DNA from: Methylococcales bacterium
GTDB taxonomy: Bacteria > Pseudomonadota > Gammaproteobacteria > Methylococcales > Methylomonadaceae
DNA: 49,345 nucleotides
Direction of reading: 5' to 3'
NCBI GenBank assembly: GCA_003584895.1
Contig: QVQF01000069.1
Span: 1-49,345, forward strand
In this document: positions 35,712 through 45,273 of the stretch, in pieces
Layout of the letters: the number at the start of each line of letters is the position of its first letter
How positions within the stretch are numbered: the stretch's first letter is position 1
Made by a program: the position numbers and the translations under genes
Notes under the pieces: model-generated
What the model saw: only the letters and a program-made list of their open reading frames with translations
Databases searched by the model: none
Told to the model about the DNA's origin: nothing

Positions 35712-36905
35712 ATGAAACTTATAAGACTTTTGTTACTTCATCTTTTTAAATTAGTCTTCTATCTAATGCCTTCGCCCGCTAAAACACATATCACTTATTT
35801 GGATTCCATTAGGGGTCTTGCCGCTTTTACGGTCATTAATGACCATTTTGTCACCGCGTATGATTTGCCTTGTGAAAATAGCTTTTGTAAAGACCTATTA
35901 GATTTAACTCCGCTGCATATTTGGTGGGATGGTAGCGCAGCTGTATCAATGTTTTTTGTGTTAAGTGGCTTGGTGCTCTCGCTTAAATACTTTCGCTTAG
36001 GGCATCAAGCAGATTTGAATAGTTTTAAGCTGATGCCTTATATGACAGGCCGCCTTTTTAGAATTTGGTTGCCTTATGCGGTCATTTTACTGATCAGTGC
36101 TGCTTTTTATTGGCATACTGTAAATAGTCCACTATTAAAAACGGCACTACCGCCCACAGAATGGATCGTTCATATGTGGCGTAATCACGCCTTAACGCCG
36201 ATAGCGATGCTCCGGGAAAGTTTTTTATTGAGTTTGCCGGCGATGGTTGTTTTGTTGCCACAAGCGTGGACCTTAACCATTGAATTAGTATTGTCGCTAT
36301 TATTGCCCATAGGCTTGTTACTGGCGAAACAGGGATCATTATGGCTAGGTTTATTCTCTGTGATTGCCGTATTCTTGCTAGGCGTGTCACCGTTTTTGCT
36401 GCATTTTGCCTTGGGTTTATTAATTGCTCGTTATTATATGGTGATGGCTAATTACTTAATGCCTAAACCTTGGTTACGTCGATTTATTCTGCTACTAGGT
36501 TTGCTTTTTTATACTGCTATTAGTACCACCGCGCATGTATTTGGCGAAACCTTTATGTGGATTGTGACAGGCTTAGGCGCAGGGCTCATTATTATTTACA
36601 CATTAAGCTCTCATCGAACTCAAAGTTTTTTAGAGCGGCCGATATTGCGACAGTTAGGCAAAGTATCTTATAGCGCGTATTTAATCCACATGTTGATTTT
36701 GCTATGCCTTACCCCTTATCTATTAACTCGGCTAGAGCTATTTAGCACCAACCACCTCTGGCTTTGGCTGGGCGCTTGGTTGTTAACAGTAATAAGCGTT
36801 CAGCTACTCTCTTTGTTATCTTACTATTTCATTGAAATACCCAGTATTAGCTTAGGGCGAAAGTTTATCAATGGTCTACAAAAAGCAGTCAATCTTAATA
36901 AATAA
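35712..36905 (+). CDS. acyltransferase 3 family membrane protein
   Basis: The 397-residue protein has about ten membrane helices. The family start is HITYLDSIRGLAAFTVINDH, with the conserved His at the end. SMFFVLSGLVLSLKYFR and a C-terminal VSYSAYLIHMLILL are also typical. Such proteins O-acetylate or acylate surface sugars. The second Met (MPSPAKTH, at 35766) could be the true start. No polysaccharide genes are adjacent, so the acceptor is unknown. Confidence 0.88.
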   Translation: MKLIRLLLLHLFKLVFYLMPSPAKTHITYLDSIRGLAAFTVINDHFVTAYDLPCENSFCKDLLDLTPLHIWWDGSAAVSMFFVLSGLVLSLKYFRLGHQADLNSFKLMPYMTGRLFRIWLPYAVILLISAAFYWHTVNSPLLKTALPPTEWIVHMWRNHALTPIAMLRESFLLSLPAMVVLLPQAWTLTIELVLSLLLPIGLLLAKQGSLWLGLFSVIAVFLLGVSPFLLHFALGLLIARYYMVMANYLMPKPWLRRFILLLGLLFYTAISTTAHVFGETFMWIVTGLGAGLIIIYTLSSHRTQSFLERPILRQLGKVSYSAYLIHMLILLCLTPYLLTRLELFSTNHLWLWLGAWLLTVISVQLLSLLSYYFIEIPSISLGRKFINGLQKAVNLNK

Positions 36906-36923
36906 TCAGCATCACTGAAGCTA

Positions 36924-38378
36924 TTAGCGATTCGCTTTTGCTTCTTGCTCTTGATTTTGAAAGAAGTTGAGGCGATCGCTTAATATAGAAGATAACTGAA
37001 AGCTCAATCCTTTTGATTCTAAGGCTAAACGAATTTGATAAATAGCATCCCTAGTTTGCCCCATGGCAAAGTAATATTCCGCCAGATACCGATGAGATTC
37101 AGCGGGTTGATTATTTTTGTTATACGCTTCAGCCAACAATCCCCAATAAATGGTCATTTGTTGCTCCTCTGGACTTAAAGCGAGCAAGTATTTTCTGGCC
37201 AAATCGGCTTTATCTACTTTTAACAAGGCATTAATAAATTCTAGCTTAATAGCCGAATTATCTGGGAACTGTTCAGTTAGCTTTTGATAACGTAACACCG
37301 CCGTATTAAAATCTCTAGCGTCTAAAGCAGTCTTAGCAAGCGCAGAGGAATATTGTGGTTGCTCGGGATATTGCTTAGTTAAGCCTTGAAAAATTGTTTC
37401 TGCTTCTTTGAACTTTTCGGTCTTTAGCAAAAACATACCTAAACCATAAAGAGCAACTGTACGCTGCTCCGAAGTACCTTGGCTTAATCTGGAACGATAG
37501 TATTGTTCTAAATAAATAGGATCAGCTGTCGTTATAATACGAATCTTGGCTTTAGTTAACTGATAGGCCAACGAATCTGGATATTGTTTATAAGGATACG
37601 TCTCTGCACGTCCACGAGTATCTGAAATACGCGACTCAGTAACAGGGTGAGTCCTTAAAAACTCAGGTACACCCTGCCCTGCAAATCGAGTAGCTTGCTG
37701 AAGTCGCTCAAAAAAAGTCGGCATACTGCGTGGATCAAAATGCGTGGCCGCCAAGGTTTGCATTCCAACACGATCCGCTTCAGCTTCGTTCTCACGAGTA
37801 AAATTGATCTGAAATTGCACGCTACCACCCATTATCGCCATAATGGCTGCTTGCCCCATGGCTGCAGAACGTGTACCTAACAATATTGCGCCTAACATGC
37901 CCGCCGCAGTTGGAATAGATAATCGACTTGAAGCCTCGGCAGCTCTAAATAAATGTCGCTGGGTAATATGTGAAATTTCATGCGCAACAACTGATGCTAG
38001 CTCACTTTCAGCTTCCGTTATTAAAATTAATCCTGAGTTAACGCCAATATAACCACCGGGACCTGCAAAAGCGTTAATATCATTTTCCATGACCACAAAA
38101 AAATGAAACGGGTGACTAGGATTGTCACTATTAGCCGCTAACTTTCTCCCCATTGATTGAATATACTCTTGGATTTCCGCATCTTCATTAATAGTAATTT
38201 GTGAATGCAAGCTTCTAAAAAACTCTTCGCCAAACTCCTTTTCTTCCGCGGGAGATATTAAGGTACCTGAAGAATCGCCCATATCCGGCAATTCTATTTT
38301 ATTAATCTCAACAGCGTGTGGTAACACAGGAAATAGAACAAGACTTATGGCCAAAATAATTGCAGAACGTTTAAACAT
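36924..38378 (-). CDS. bepA: periplasmic metalloprotease/chaperone BepA (M48 plus TPR)
   Basis: The 484-residue periplasmic protein has a signal peptide (residues 1-22, LVLFPVLPHAVE) and the zinc motif H133-E-I-S-H137, with the third ligand in ENEAEADRVG. Four or more TPR-like repeats lie from about residue 300 on. In E. coli BepA assists LptD assembly and degrades misfolded outer-membrane proteins. It stands alone, divergent from tusD. Confidence 0.93.
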   Translation of the reverse strand: MFKRSAIILAISLVLFPVLPHAVEINKIELPDMGDSSGTLISPAEEKEFGEEFFRSLHSQITINEDAEIQEYIQSMGRKLAANSDNPSHPFHFFVVMENDINAFAGPGGYIGVNSGLILITEAESELASVVAHEISHITQRHLFRAAEASSRLSIPTAAGMLGAILLGTRSAAMGQAAIMAIMGGSVQFQINFTRENEAEADRVGMQTLAATHFDPRSMPTFFERLQQATRFAGQGVPEFLRTHPVTESRISDTRGRAETYPYKQYPDSLAYQLTKAKIRIITTADPIYLEQYYRSRLSQGTSEQRTVALYGLGMFLLKTEKFKEAETIFQGLTKQYPEQPQYSSALAKTALDARDFNTAVLRYQKLTEQFPDNSAIKLEFINALLKVDKADLARKYLLALSPEEQQMTIYWGLLAEAYNKNNQPAESHRYLAEYYFAMGQTRDAIYQIRLALESKGLSFQLSSILSDRLNFFQNQEQEAKANR

Positions 38379-38572
38379 GGGATCTCAGATTACTAGTGAT
38401 AACTCAATATGCGTAGGATTAGTCATCCCGATGTGTGGTAGCCAAACTAAAAATCAACAGCTTACGAAACAAAAAAAACAAACATAACTTATTGATAGCG
38501 CTTAGAGGTTACTTATCGTATGTTATTATAAAACATCTCACATAAACCCTACCTAAGAATTGCCATCTTACG

Positions 38573-38962
38573 ATGAAATTTGCTATACAGGTCAATTCCA
38601 GTCCTAGCCACTGTAACGCAGGACAGACCGCCTATCATTTTATTAAGACTGCTTTAGCACAAGGCCACGAAGTATTTCGGGTGTTTTTTTATCATGACGG
38701 CATCTATCATGCTTTCAAACATATAACACCGCCTGATGATGAGCAGCAACTCACCAAACTATGGAGTGAGTTAGCTCAACAATATAATGTCGATTTAGTC
38801 GTGTGTATTTCTGCCGCACAACGACGCGGCTTACTGCATACTGATGAAGCAAGCAGGCAAAGTAAACAAGATAATGACTTAGCAACTGGTTTTCGTATTT
38901 CTGGCTTAGGCCAACTGGTTGAAGCAACATTAGTGACTGATCGATTGATAGTATTTGGATGA
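38573..38962 (+). CDS. tusD: sulfur-relay protein TusD (DsrE family)
   Basis: The 129-residue protein is the sulfur-accepting subunit of the TusBCD complex that passes persulfide sulfur toward MnmA for 2-thiouridine in tRNA. C78 in NVDLVVCISAAQRRGLL matches the active Cys78 of E. coli TusD. The FAIQVNSSP start and QTAYHFIKTALAQGHEVFRV are DsrE-fold marks. TusC follows 3 nt later. In sulfur oxidisers the relatives DsrEFH serve sulfite-linked sulfur trafficking, but no dsr genes are visible here. Confidence 0.92.
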   Translation: MKFAIQVNSSPSHCNAGQTAYHFIKTALAQGHEVFRVFFYHDGIYHAFKHITPPDDEQQLTKLWSELAQQYNVDLVVCISAAQRRGLLHTDEASRQSKQDNDLATGFRISGLGQLVEATLVTDRLIVFG

Positions 38963-38965
38963 ACC

Positions 38966-39325
38966 TTGAGTAAACGTTATTTATTTATCTTACGTAAAGC
39001 TGCGCACAGCGGTGCTTATGCGCAAGAAATGCTCGATATTATTTTAACAACTGCAGCTTTCGATCAGGCCGTAAGTATATTATTGCTTGAAGACAGTGTT
39101 TTTCAGTTAAAAAAACACCAATATCCTGAAAAATACGGCATGAAAGATATTGCCTCTATTTTTTCTGCTCTAGAAATTTATGATGTTAAAGACATTTATA
39201 CTGAAAATGAATCGTTGCAAGAACGAGGACTAAGCGCAGATGATTTATGTTTGCCAGTACAGCTCATCGCACGAAAGGAAGTAAACGAATTAATGCAAAA
39301 ATTTGATGTGATCTTCTCTGGATAA
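38966..39325 (+). CDS. tusC: sulfur-relay protein TusC (DsrF family)
   Basis: The 119-residue DsrE-like protein opens SKRYLFILRKAAHSGAYAQE and contains AVSILLLEDSVFQL. The frame begins with a TTG (38966) close behind the tusD stop, with no in-frame ATG near, so TTG is the likely start. It is probably the TusC subunit. The usual third gene tusB (about 95 codons) does not follow; the next gene is a reductase. Confidence 0.85.
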   Translation: MSKRYLFILRKAAHSGAYAQEMLDIILTTAAFDQAVSILLLEDSVFQLKKHQYPEKYGMKDIASIFSALEIYDVKDIYTENESLQERGLSADDLCLPVQLIARKEVNELMQKFDVIFSG

Positions 39326-39362
39326 GACTTACATTGCTTTAATATTTTAAGGAGGTATCGAC

Positions 39363-40094
39363 ATGCAAAAAAATGTATTAATTACCGGCGCAGGAAAACG
39401 CATTGGCGCTGACTGCGCTAAACATTTACATGAACAGGGCTGTAATGTTTTCCTGCACTACAGATCAGCAGAAGCTGAAGCTATTGAACTTTCAAATCAA
39501 TTCAATTTAAAACGAATTAATTCTTCGTTCATTATGCAGGCTGATCTTCTCATTGAAGAAGAGCGTTCTGCATTGGCCCAAGCTGCTTGTTTAGCATGGG
39601 GCGGTATTGATGTATTAATCAATAACGCTTCATCCTTTTATCCAACCGCCATCACTGATGTTACCGAACAACAATGGGATGAATTACTAGGTAGTAATTT
39701 AAAAGCACCTTTTTTTTTAGCACAGTCTTTATCCAAAACATTAGCTCTTAATAAAGGCTGTATTATTAACATCGTTGATATTCATGCTGAACGTGGCTTA
39801 CCTGGCTATTCTGTCTACAGTATTGCTAAAGCCGGCTTGCACGCTATGACCAAAGTGCTCGCAAAAGAATTAGCTCCAATGGTACGCGTTAATGGAATAG
39901 CTCCAGGAGCGATTATCTGGCCTGACAATCTGAGCCCCGAAAAAGATCAAAACGATATTTTACAGCGTATCGCTTTAGGACGATGCGGCGAAACTTTGGA
40001 TATTGCCAAGGCTATTTGGTTTTTAATCAATGACGCAGATTATATGACAGGACAAATTCTCACGATTGATGGTGGACGAACCTTATTCTATTAA
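39363..40094 (+). CDS. folM: pteridine reductase, short-chain dehydrogenase (FolM-like)
   Basis: The 243-residue SDR has the NADP motif TGAGKRIG (residues 8-15, TGx3RxG, as in FolM and PTR1), NNASSF, and the catalytic Y-x3-K in YSIAKAGLHAMTK. A strong AAGGAGG ribosome-binding site precedes the ATG. FolM reduces dihydromonapterin (and dihydrofolate weakly). The convergent folK and folB genes support a pterin role. Separation from other SDRs rests on the TGx3RxG motif and neighbours. Confidence 0.82.
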   Translation: MQKNVLITGAGKRIGADCAKHLHEQGCNVFLHYRSAEAEAIELSNQFNLKRINSSFIMQADLLIEEERSALAQAACLAWGGIDVLINNASSFYPTAITDVTEQQWDELLGSNLKAPFFLAQSLSKTLALNKGCIINIVDIHAERGLPGYSVYSIAKAGLHAMTKVLAKELAPMVRVNGIAPGAIIWPDNLSPEKDQNDILQRIALGRCGETLDIAKAIWFLINDADYMTGQILTIDGGRTLFY

Positions 40095-40099
40095 GATAA

Positions 40100-40591
40100 T
40101 TAAGCCCAAGAGGGAAAAATCTTCTGTTGTTTAAGATCCGTTTTATCAAATTTATTCCAGAGTTCAGCATAACTTAAACCATTAATAGGATGCTTTAAGT
40201 GAGGAGCAATTTCCGCTAAAGGTTCAAGTACAAAAGCGTAAGATTCAATTTCATCACGAGGTATCTGTAATCGACCATCATTGATCACTAATTCATCGTA
40301 TAAAAGAAGATCTAGATCAAGAGTTCGTGAAGAAAACTTTTGACTATCTCTAGTTCGACCATTAGCTAATTCAATATTTCTTAATTGCTTAGTAACTTCT
40401 TTAACTGATAGTTCAGAGTTAAAACCAACCACCAGATTGTAAAAGCTATCCCCAGTAAAACCAACAGACTCTGAACTATAAACACTTGAAATAATCAGCT
40501 TACCAAAAAACTGGCTTAGCGCTTTGATACTCGCTGGAATATATCGCTCCTTGTCAATATTACTGCCTATACTAATATAACCCTTAGACAT
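40100..40591 (-). CDS. folK: 2-amino-4-hydroxy-6-hydroxymethyldihydropteridine pyrophosphokinase
   Basis: The 163-residue enzyme transfers pyrophosphate to 6-hydroxymethyl-dihydropterin in folate synthesis. The signature SSRTLDLDLLLYDE supplies the paired Asp metal ligands; the start is ISIGSNIDKERYI. It begins 3 nt after folB and converges on the FolM-like gene with a 5-nt gap. Confidence 0.95.
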   Translation of the reverse strand: MSKGYISIGSNIDKERYIPASIKALSQFFGKLIISSVYSSESVGFTGDSFYNLVVGFNSELSVKEVTKQLRNIELANGRTRDSQKFSSRTLDLDLLLYDELVINDGRLQIPRDEIESYAFVLEPLAEIAPHLKHPINGLSYAELWNKFDKTDLKQQKIFPSWA

Positions 40592-40594
40592 GGG

Positions 40595-40948
40595 TTATTT
40601 TTCCCCTCTTTCAATAACAAGCCCAACATCACTAGCACCACTGATTGCGCCTTTTTTATTTAAAGAAATACGCACCCAAGTCGTATCAAATTCATGAAGA
40701 ATAATCTCTGCAATCTCAGTAATTAATTTTTCTACTAAAAAAAACTGACTACCCTCTACAAAAGAAATAATTCGTTTAGAGACCGCTTTATAATCTAACG
40801 TATATTGTATATCATCAGTTTCGGCTGCTTTTCTTATATCAAAGGCCATCTCAATATCAAGTATAACCGTTTGCTTCGTTTCTCTTTCCCAATCGTAAAT
40901 GCCGATGATCGTTTCAATTTCAAGTCCGCCTAAAAAAATGATGTCCAT
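40595..40948 (-). CDS. folB: dihydroneopterin aldolase
   Basis: The 117-residue enzyme cleaves 7,8-dihydroneopterin to 6-hydroxymethyl-dihydropterin and glycolaldehyde. It has the start FLGGLEIETIIGIYDWERET with the conserved Glu, TLDYKAVSKRI, and VEKLITEIAEIIL. It forms a two-gene unit with folK, which catalyses the next step. Confidence 0.95.
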   Translation of the reverse strand: MDIIFLGGLEIETIIGIYDWERETKQTVILDIEMAFDIRKAAETDDIQYTLDYKAVSKRIISFVEGSQFFLVEKLITEIAEIILHEFDTTWVRISLNKKGAISGASDVGLVIERGEK

Positions 40949-41041
40949 GATTGTTTCCGGTTATGATGTGTTATTTTTAATAATCAGTAAGTATCAGGTA
41001 AATATGCTCAGCTTACAAGTTCTGAATAAGGAAAATGTTAT

Positions 41042-41611
41042 ATGATTGAATGGCTGATTGTTCCAATGGCTTATCTTATAGGCTCTATTTCAAGTGCGAT
41101 CATAATTTGCCGTTTAATGGGCTTACCTGATCCGCGCGAGCAAGGTTCAGGCAATCCAGGCGCCACTAATGTTATGCGCATAGGCGGAAAAAAAGCAGCG
41201 GCAATAACATTGCTGGGCGATTTACTTAAAGGTTTTATTCCTGTTTATATCGCAAATATAGTAGGTGAATCTGCCTTATTATTAGCAATAATTGGGCTTG
41301 CCGCTTTCATAGGCCATCTTTACCCAGTATTTTTCAAATTTAAAGGCGGGAAAGGCGTTGCAACTTCCATAGGTGTGTTGCTAGGCTTTTCATGGCTACT
41401 GGGACTTGCATTTATAGCAACATGGTTGCTTATATATAAAATAGGAAAAATCTCCTCAGCATCTGCATTAATCGCCTCTGTTTTATCACCTATTTTTGCT
41501 TGGTATATAGTGGGCGACATCTCCATAGTCGGGGCATCAATCATCATGATGCTCTTCTTGCTTTGGCGACATAAGAGTAATATTCAACGTCTATTAGCGG
41601 GCGAAGAATAA
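41042..41611 (+). CDS. plsY: glycerol-3-phosphate acyltransferase PlsY
   Basis: The 189-residue inner-membrane enzyme acylates glycerol-3-phosphate with acyl-phosphate. Five or so membrane helices carry the motifs [12 protein letters not shown] and [16 protein letters not shown], the phosphate and acyl-phosphate sites. The plsX partner is not in the window. It is convergent with tsaD with a 28-nt gap and no terminator. Confidence 0.96.
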   Translation: MIEWLIVPMAYLIGSISSAIIICRLMGLPDPREQGSGNPGATNVMRIGGKKAAAITLLGDLLKGFIPVYIANIVGESALLLAIIGLAAFIGHLYPVFFKFKGGKGVATSIGVLLGFSWLLGLAFIATWLLIYKIGKISSASALIASVLSPIFAWYIVGDISIVGASIIMMLFLLWRHKSNIQRLLAGEE

Positions 41612-41639
41612 TTAATAAAAAAATCCTAACGTTCAGTTT

Positions 41640-42644
41640 TTAATACAGCTCACTGATCGGCCAGCGAGGTCTTGCAAAAATATCTAGCCCTTGTTGCTGG
41701 CCAAGCATTAAACGCTGACAACCCGCATAGGCAATCATAGCGCCATTATCTGTACAAAACTCAAGCCTAGGAAAGTAAATTTGTGCTTGTTCTTTTATAG
41801 TCATCTCAGTTAATAATGCTCGAATTTGAGAGTTAGCGCTAACACCTCCAGCAACAACCAGTCGTTTTAGACCAGTTTGTTGTAAAGCACGTTTACATTT
41901 AATAGTCAGTGTTTCGGCAACAGCTAACTGGAATCCGGCGGCAATGTCTGCTTTATTTTGAGCTGTCTTTTCAGAAGCATTAATAGTATTGAGCGCGAAG
42001 GTTTTTAAACCACTAAAACTAAAATCTAATCCAGGACGGTCGGTCATAGGTCGCGGAAATTTAATTTGAGGATGCCCTTGTTCCGCTAACTTAGACAATT
42101 TAGGGCCACCTGGATAACTAAGACCTAACAGCTTTGCTGTTTTATCGAAGGCTTCACCTGCGGCATCATCTAGCGACTCTCCCAACAACAGATAACTACC
42201 TATCTCGTTTACTTGCACCAGTAAGGTATGTCCACCAGAAATCAATAAAGCCACAAAGGGAAATGCTGGAGGATTGTCTTCCAGCATAGGTGCAAGCAGA
42301 TGACCTTCCATGTGATGCACAGCTACAGCAGGAATATTCCATGTCCAGGCTAAACTTCTTGCTGTAGAGGCGCCTACCAATAAAGCACCCATCAAACCGG
42401 GACCAGCGGTGTAAGCAATGCCATTAATATCGGCACTTATGAGCCCACTTTCTTGAATTAATTGCTTAATAAGAGGTACCAGTTTACGAATGTGATCACG
42501 TGAAGCTAATTCAGGAACAACGCCCCCATATTCACTGTGCATCTCGATTTGACTATATAAAACATGATTAATTAAACCTCTCTTAGCATGATAAATGGCT
42601 ACGCCAGTTTCATCGCAGGAGGTTTCTATTCCTAAAACGTACAT
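41640..42644 (-). CDS. tsaD: tRNA N6-threonylcarbamoyladenosine synthase subunit TsaD
   Basis: The 334-residue ASKHA-fold protein transfers threonylcarbamoyl to A37 of ANN-decoding tRNAs. The metal ligands H111 and H115 sit in [10 protein letters not shown], and a third in [13 protein letters not shown]. The start [18 protein letters not shown] is diagnostic. It is divergent from rpsU, the classic gammaproteobacterial arrangement. Confidence 0.97.
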   Translation of the reverse strand: MYVLGIETSCDETGVAIYHAKRGLINHVLYSQIEMHSEYGGVVPELASRDHIRKLVPLIKQLIQESGLISADINGIAYTAGPGLMGALLVGASTARSLAWTWNIPAVAVHHMEGHLLAPMLEDNPPAFPFVALLISGGHTLLVQVNEIGSYLLLGESLDDAAGEAFDKTAKLLGLSYPGGPKLSKLAEQGHPQIKFPRPMTDRPGLDFSFSGLKTFALNTINASEKTAQNKADIAAGFQLAVAETLTIKCKRALQQTGLKRLVVAGGVSANSQIRALLTEMTIKEQAQIYFPRLEFCTDNGAMIAYAGCQRLMLGQQQGLDIFARPRWPISELY

Positions 42645-42652
42645 TGATTTTT

Positions 42653-42680
42653 TTGAAAATTAGAAAAGTGAATGTATAAT
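42653..42680 (+). promoter_or_regulatory. sigma-70 promoter of the rpsU-dnaG-rpoD operon
   Basis: TTGAAA (42653-42658) and TATAAT (42675-42680) are 16 nt apart, a near-consensus pair about 70 nt before rpsU. The leader between them and the ATG contains a small hairpin GGATA-GCTGT-TATCC near 42703. This fits strong expression of ribosomal protein S21. Confidence 0.75.
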
Positions 42681-42749
42681 TGTCGATTGTATCTATTCTG
42701 TGGATAGCTGTTATCCTGCAATCAATATTAACATAATTGGAATCATATA

Positions 42750-42983
42750 ATGCCGTCAGTGAAAATTAAAGAAAACGAACCATTTGATATAGCTATTCGT
42801 CGTTTCAAACGCGCTTGTGAAAAAGCTGGTGTATTAGCAGAAGTTCGTCGTCGTGAATTCTACGAAAAACCAACTGCTGAACGCAAGCGTAAAGGCGCAG
42901 CAGCTGTTAAACGTCACTTGAAAAAATTAGCTCGTGAACGTTATGCTTTGAAAAACCTACGCCGCGGACGTCCAGTTCTGTAA
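42750..42983 (+). CDS. rpsU: 30S ribosomal protein S21
   Basis: The 77-residue basic protein has [20 protein letters not shown] and [17 protein letters not shown], matching E. coli S21 closely. It is six residues longer, with the tail RRGRPVL. S21 helps the 30S subunit engage mRNA at initiation. It heads the macromolecular-synthesis operon. Confidence 0.98.
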   Translation: MPSVKIKENEPFDIAIRRFKRACEKAGVLAEVRRREFYEKPTAERKRKGAAAVKRHLKKLARERYALKNLRRGRPVL

Positions 42984-42997
42984 ATAAGGCTAATATA

Positions 42998-43447
42998 ATG
43001 GATTTATTAACTGACCGTATCAGGGAAGATATGAAAGCCTCTATGAAAGGAGGCCATAAAACCAGATTAGGCGTAATACGATTAATGTTGGCTGCCATTA
43101 AACAAGTTGAAGTTGATGAGCGCATAGAGCTCGATAATAATCGAGTTATTTTGGTGCTAGACAAAATGCTTAAGCAGCGCCGCGAATCTATAAAACAATT
43201 TACTGATGCCAATCGACTTGATTTAGCAGTCATTGAAGAAGCTGAAATCCTAGTCATTCAAGACTTTCTACCACAACCTCTGTGTGAAGAAGAAATTGAT
43301 GCCATGGTGAGTAACGCGATACAACTATCTAATGCAGAATCTGTTAAAGATATGGGTAAAGTAATGGCTTTACTAAAAGAAAAAATGCAAGGTCGTGCTG
43401 ACATGTCTATTGTCAGTAATAAAATAAAGATGGCGTTAGCTGAATAA
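42998..43447 (+). CDS. yqeY: YqeY/GatB-like protein
   Basis: The 149-residue protein shows the YqeY family start TDRIREDMKASMKGGHKTRL, the motif VLDKMLKQRRESIKQF, and the tRNA-binding helix domain near KDMGKVMALLKEKMQGRADM. The domain is shared with the GatB tail of the tRNA amidotransferase. It lies 14 nt after rpsU and 17 nt before dnaG, a common placement. Its function is not settled. Confidence 0.93.
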   Translation: MDLLTDRIREDMKASMKGGHKTRLGVIRLMLAAIKQVEVDERIELDNNRVILVLDKMLKQRRESIKQFTDANRLDLAVIEEAEILVIQDFLPQPLCEEEIDAMVSNAIQLSNAESVKDMGKVMALLKEKMQGRADMSIVSNKIKMALAE

Positions 43448-43464
43448 TTTTACCTAGGTAAAAA

Positions 43465-45204
43465 ATGTCCGGTAGAATTCCTCGCGAATTTATTGATGAT
43501 CTATTGGTGCGAGTTGATATAGTCGACTTAATCGATTCGCACACCCCCCTAAAAAAAACAGGCTCCAATTATGTTGCCTGCTGCCCCTTTCATACAGAAA
43601 AAACACCTAGTTTTTCTGTAAATAGAAACAAACAATTCTTTCATTGCTTTGGTTGCGGAATTAGTGGCAATTCAATCAGCTTTCTAATGAATCTAAACAA
43701 CCTAGAATTCGTTGAAGCCGTTGAAGATCTTGCCGCCTTTGCTGGAGTTGCCGTACCCAGGGAAACAACTACCCATCAAGCAGAAGAAAAAAAAGAAGAC
43801 TTAAAGAGTCTTTACCAGCTAATGGATCAGACCGCAAACTTTTATGTACAGCAATTACGTAACAGCGACGAAGGCAAGAAAGCTGTTGATTACCTAAAAA
43901 TACGAGGCATCAATGGCGATTGTGCAAATGAATTTATATTGGGCTACGCACCCAATGAATGGAACGCTTTAGCCAACTCCTTTGATCATAAAGCCTTAAT
44001 CAAAGCAGGATTGCTTGTTAACAAAGAAGGTGGACAAGTCTACGATCGATTTCGCAACAGAATTATTTTTCCAATTCGAGATAAGCGTGGCCGAATCATC
44101 GGCTTTGGTGGGCGCGTAATGGATGACTCTTTACCTAAATATCTAAATTCCCCAGAAACAACTTTGTTTCATAAAGGCAATGAAGTATACGGCCTATATG
44201 AATTACTCAAGAAAAATCCAAAACCACCTCAAATCCTTATAGTTGAAGGCTATATGGATGTCATTAGCCTCTCACAATTCGGCATTAATTATGCCGTTGC
44301 GGCCTTAGGAACAGCCATATCTCAAACCCACCTGAATTTATTATTTCGATTTTCACCTGAAATAGTATTGTGCTTTGATGGCGACAAAGCAGGTCGATCT
44401 GCAGCATGGAAAGCCATGGAGCCAGTATTTTTAAGCCTAAAAGACAACCGCTCTTGCCGAATTATGATGTTGCCACATAATCAAGATCCAGATTCTCTGA
44501 TTCGTAAAGAAGGTCTAACAAATTTCACTTTACGCGTACAAACAGCCCAAGCTCTATCAGATTATTTTTTTGAACATATATCAGAAAAACTAAATCTCTC
44601 TGAAATGGAAGGGCGAGCGCAATTAGTCGGAAATGCCAAGCCCTATATAGAAAAATTACCTCAAGGTATTTTTCGTGAAATGATGCTTTCTCGCCTAAAA
44701 ACAATCTCTGGAATATCAACACTCAATACACTAGAAATTACTTCTAAATCAAAAGCGCCTTATACAGAAAAAAAAATATCTATAATAGCAACTCACTCAG
44801 CGCCCGCAAAATCGGCTAGAACTGCGACAGCATTACTGCTACAAAACCCAAGACTCATCCACAACCTAAATCAGAAAGATTTCAATTGGGATGAATTAGA
44901 AATTCGGGGTATAGAGCTATTTAAAAACATTCAACAGGTTATATTAACCAAAAGCACTATCAATACGGCTATATTAATAGAACATTATCGCAACACTGCT
45001 AACGAAAAAGCAGTCAAAGCCCTTGCCTCTCTGGATTTATATGTATCAGAAAATAACATAGATATGGTATTTACTGATACCCTTAACTCTTTACTTAAAC
45101 AAGCCAAATACGCGACAATTGCTAAGCTAGAAACTAAAGCAAAAAATCAAGGACTAGATGTTCACGAACAACAACTATTAATTAAAATACTTACAGATAA
45201 ATAA
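43465..45204 (+). CDS. dnaG: DNA primase
   Basis: The 579-residue primase makes RNA primers at the replication fork. The zinc-binding CHC2 domain has C40, H43, C61 and C64. The Toprim core has LIVEGYMDVISL near residue 265 and CFDGDKAGRSAA near 308. A C-terminal helicase-binding domain of about 140 residues follows (SARTATALLLQNPRLIHNL onward). It sits between yqeY and rpoD. Confidence 0.98.
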   Translation: MSGRIPREFIDDLLVRVDIVDLIDSHTPLKKTGSNYVACCPFHTEKTPSFSVNRNKQFFHCFGCGISGNSISFLMNLNNLEFVEAVEDLAAFAGVAVPRETTTHQAEEKKEDLKSLYQLMDQTANFYVQQLRNSDEGKKAVDYLKIRGINGDCANEFILGYAPNEWNALANSFDHKALIKAGLLVNKEGGQVYDRFRNRIIFPIRDKRGRIIGFGGRVMDDSLPKYLNSPETTLFHKGNEVYGLYELLKKNPKPPQILIVEGYMDVISLSQFGINYAVAALGTAISQTHLNLLFRFSPEIVLCFDGDKAGRSAAWKAMEPVFLSLKDNRSCRIMMLPHNQDPDSLIRKEGLTNFTLRVQTAQALSDYFFEHISEKLNLSEMEGRAQLVGNAKPYIEKLPQGIFREMMLSRLKTISGISTLNTLEITSKSKAPYTEKKISIIATHSAPAKSARTATALLLQNPRLIHNLNQKDFNWDELEIRGIELFKNIQQVILTKSTINTAILIEHYRNTANEKAVKALASLDLYVSENNIDMVFTDTLNSLLKQAKYATIAKLETKAKNQGLDVHEQQLLIKILTDK

Positions 45205-45273
45205 TTTAATGCTAAATAGTGATAATTATAGTAATATTCGCTGTTGGCATGGCCGTACTCAAATAAGTAAATA

